Part shown: positions 63,601-64,000 of the stretch, in pieces
Numbering within the stretch: position 1 is the stretch's first letter
Layout of the letters: every line of letters starts with the position of its first letter
DNA from: Nematostella vectensis
Lineage: Eukaryota; Cnidaria; Anthozoa; Actiniaria; Edwardsiidae
DNA length: 64,000 bases
Direction of reading: 5' to 3'
NCBI RefSeq assembly: GCF_932526225.1
Contig: NC_064047.1
Location: 1,426,001-1,490,000 of the forward strand
The notes under the pieces: generated by a model
The model's input: only the letters and a program-made list of their open reading frames with translations
The model's database searches: none
What the model was told of the DNA's origin: nothing
Translations under genes and position numbers: made by a program

Positions 63601-63953
63601 TTAAATGGTAGAAACTACCACAACTGACATCATCTCACGGTAACTGCAGTTTGTTAATTTAAATGGTAGAAACTACCACAACTGACAGCATCTCACGGTA
63701 ACTGCAGTTTGTTAATTTAAAAGGTAGAAACTACTACAACTGACAGCATCTCACGGTAACTGCAGTTTGTTAATTTAAATGGTAGAAACTACCACAACTG
63801 ACAGCATCTCACGGTAACTGCAGTTTGTTAATTTAAATGGTAGAAACTACTACAACTGACATCATCTCACGGTAACTGCAGTTTGTTCATTTAAATGGTA
63901 GAAAATACCACAACTGACAGCATCTCACGGTAACTGCAGTTTGTTCATTTAAA
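51685..63953. repeat. 58-bp satellite array, right part, about 211 copies
   Basis: Same unit as the array left of the retrotransposon; the first bases repeat the 5-bp target site. A few units are 59 bp (GAAAACTACC). Distinctive variants recur at a constant offset of 4,005 bp, for example CAACCGACAT at 55901 and 59906, TTAGCATCTC at 56081 and 60086, and TGCAATTTGTT at 59176 and 63181. A block of about 3.9 kb is thus duplicated in tandem. A separate offset of 929 bp links about 53100-53500 with 54030-54430. The unit contains stops in its frames, so no long open frame arises. Confidence 0.97.
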
Positions 63954-64000
63954 AGGATATAGTTTTTATAATGAGTCTCGATCTCGGCGATAAAGTTGTC
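63954..64000. other. unique sequence at the window end
   Basis: The satellite ends in TTCATTTAAAAGG and unique DNA begins; too short to interpret. Confidence 0.6.

Overview
The window is animal nuclear DNA: AT-rich, with genes split by GT-AG introns of about 0.3 to 2 kb. The protein families (YRDC, GOPC, an ER JmjC/cupin-8 oxygenase, a TMEM181-like tail, a PAN/apple-domain fragment), a K02A2.6-like Ty3/gypsy element and a LINE with a pentanucleotide tail together suggest a cnidarian, most likely a sea anemone. That assignment is inference from family resemblance, not from a search.

Layout. 1-2216: last three exons of YRDC (+). 2217-6290: gene-poor DNA with a broken PAN-domain fragment (-), a direct repeat, a poly-C/poly-G-ended inverted-repeat element and an 88-bp palindromic MITE with a 9-bp target duplication. 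6315-12858: complete 7-exon GOPC (+), with a LINE remnant in intron 1 and a minisatellite in intron 5. 13522-15550: a 39-bp minisatellite, a foldback element and a long ATT/GTT microsatellite. 15551-16159: a retrotransposon-derived coding remnant with one in-frame stop. 16545-24319: complete 10-exon gene (+) for an ER-lumenal JmjC/cupin-8 oxygenase with an N-terminal signal and C-terminal RDEL; its introns hold a 98-bp tandem repeat that copies a splice acceptor, a 21-bp minisatellite, a MITE and a decayed copy of part of exon 6. 25557-38350: about 750 copies of a 17-bp minisatellite. 38897-39691: intronless 264-aa coiled-coil protein (+). 40905-44325: a 31-bp array (about 95 copies) beside an inverted repeat, then a 34-bp array. 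44654-44940: two 3'-terminal exons of a TMEM181-like gene (-). 45639-63953: one 58-bp satellite array (about 240 copies) split by a 4,385-bp Ty3/gypsy LTR retrotransposon (-) that looks intact and very young.

About half of the window is tandem repeat, in at least seven unrelated unit lengths (17, 21, 31, 34, 39, 58, 98 bp). Most long open reading frames inside these arrays arise because the unit length is a multiple of three or the unit lacks stops; they are not called as genes. The host genes are unrelated housekeeping or trafficking functions (tRNA t6A synthesis, Golgi sorting, ER oxygenase) with no operon-like logic. The most unusual features are the scale and nested duplications of the arrays, the retrotransposon placed in a palindrome of the satellite unit, and the reiterated splice acceptor in the JmjC gene. 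I saw no tRNA, rRNA or CRISPR.
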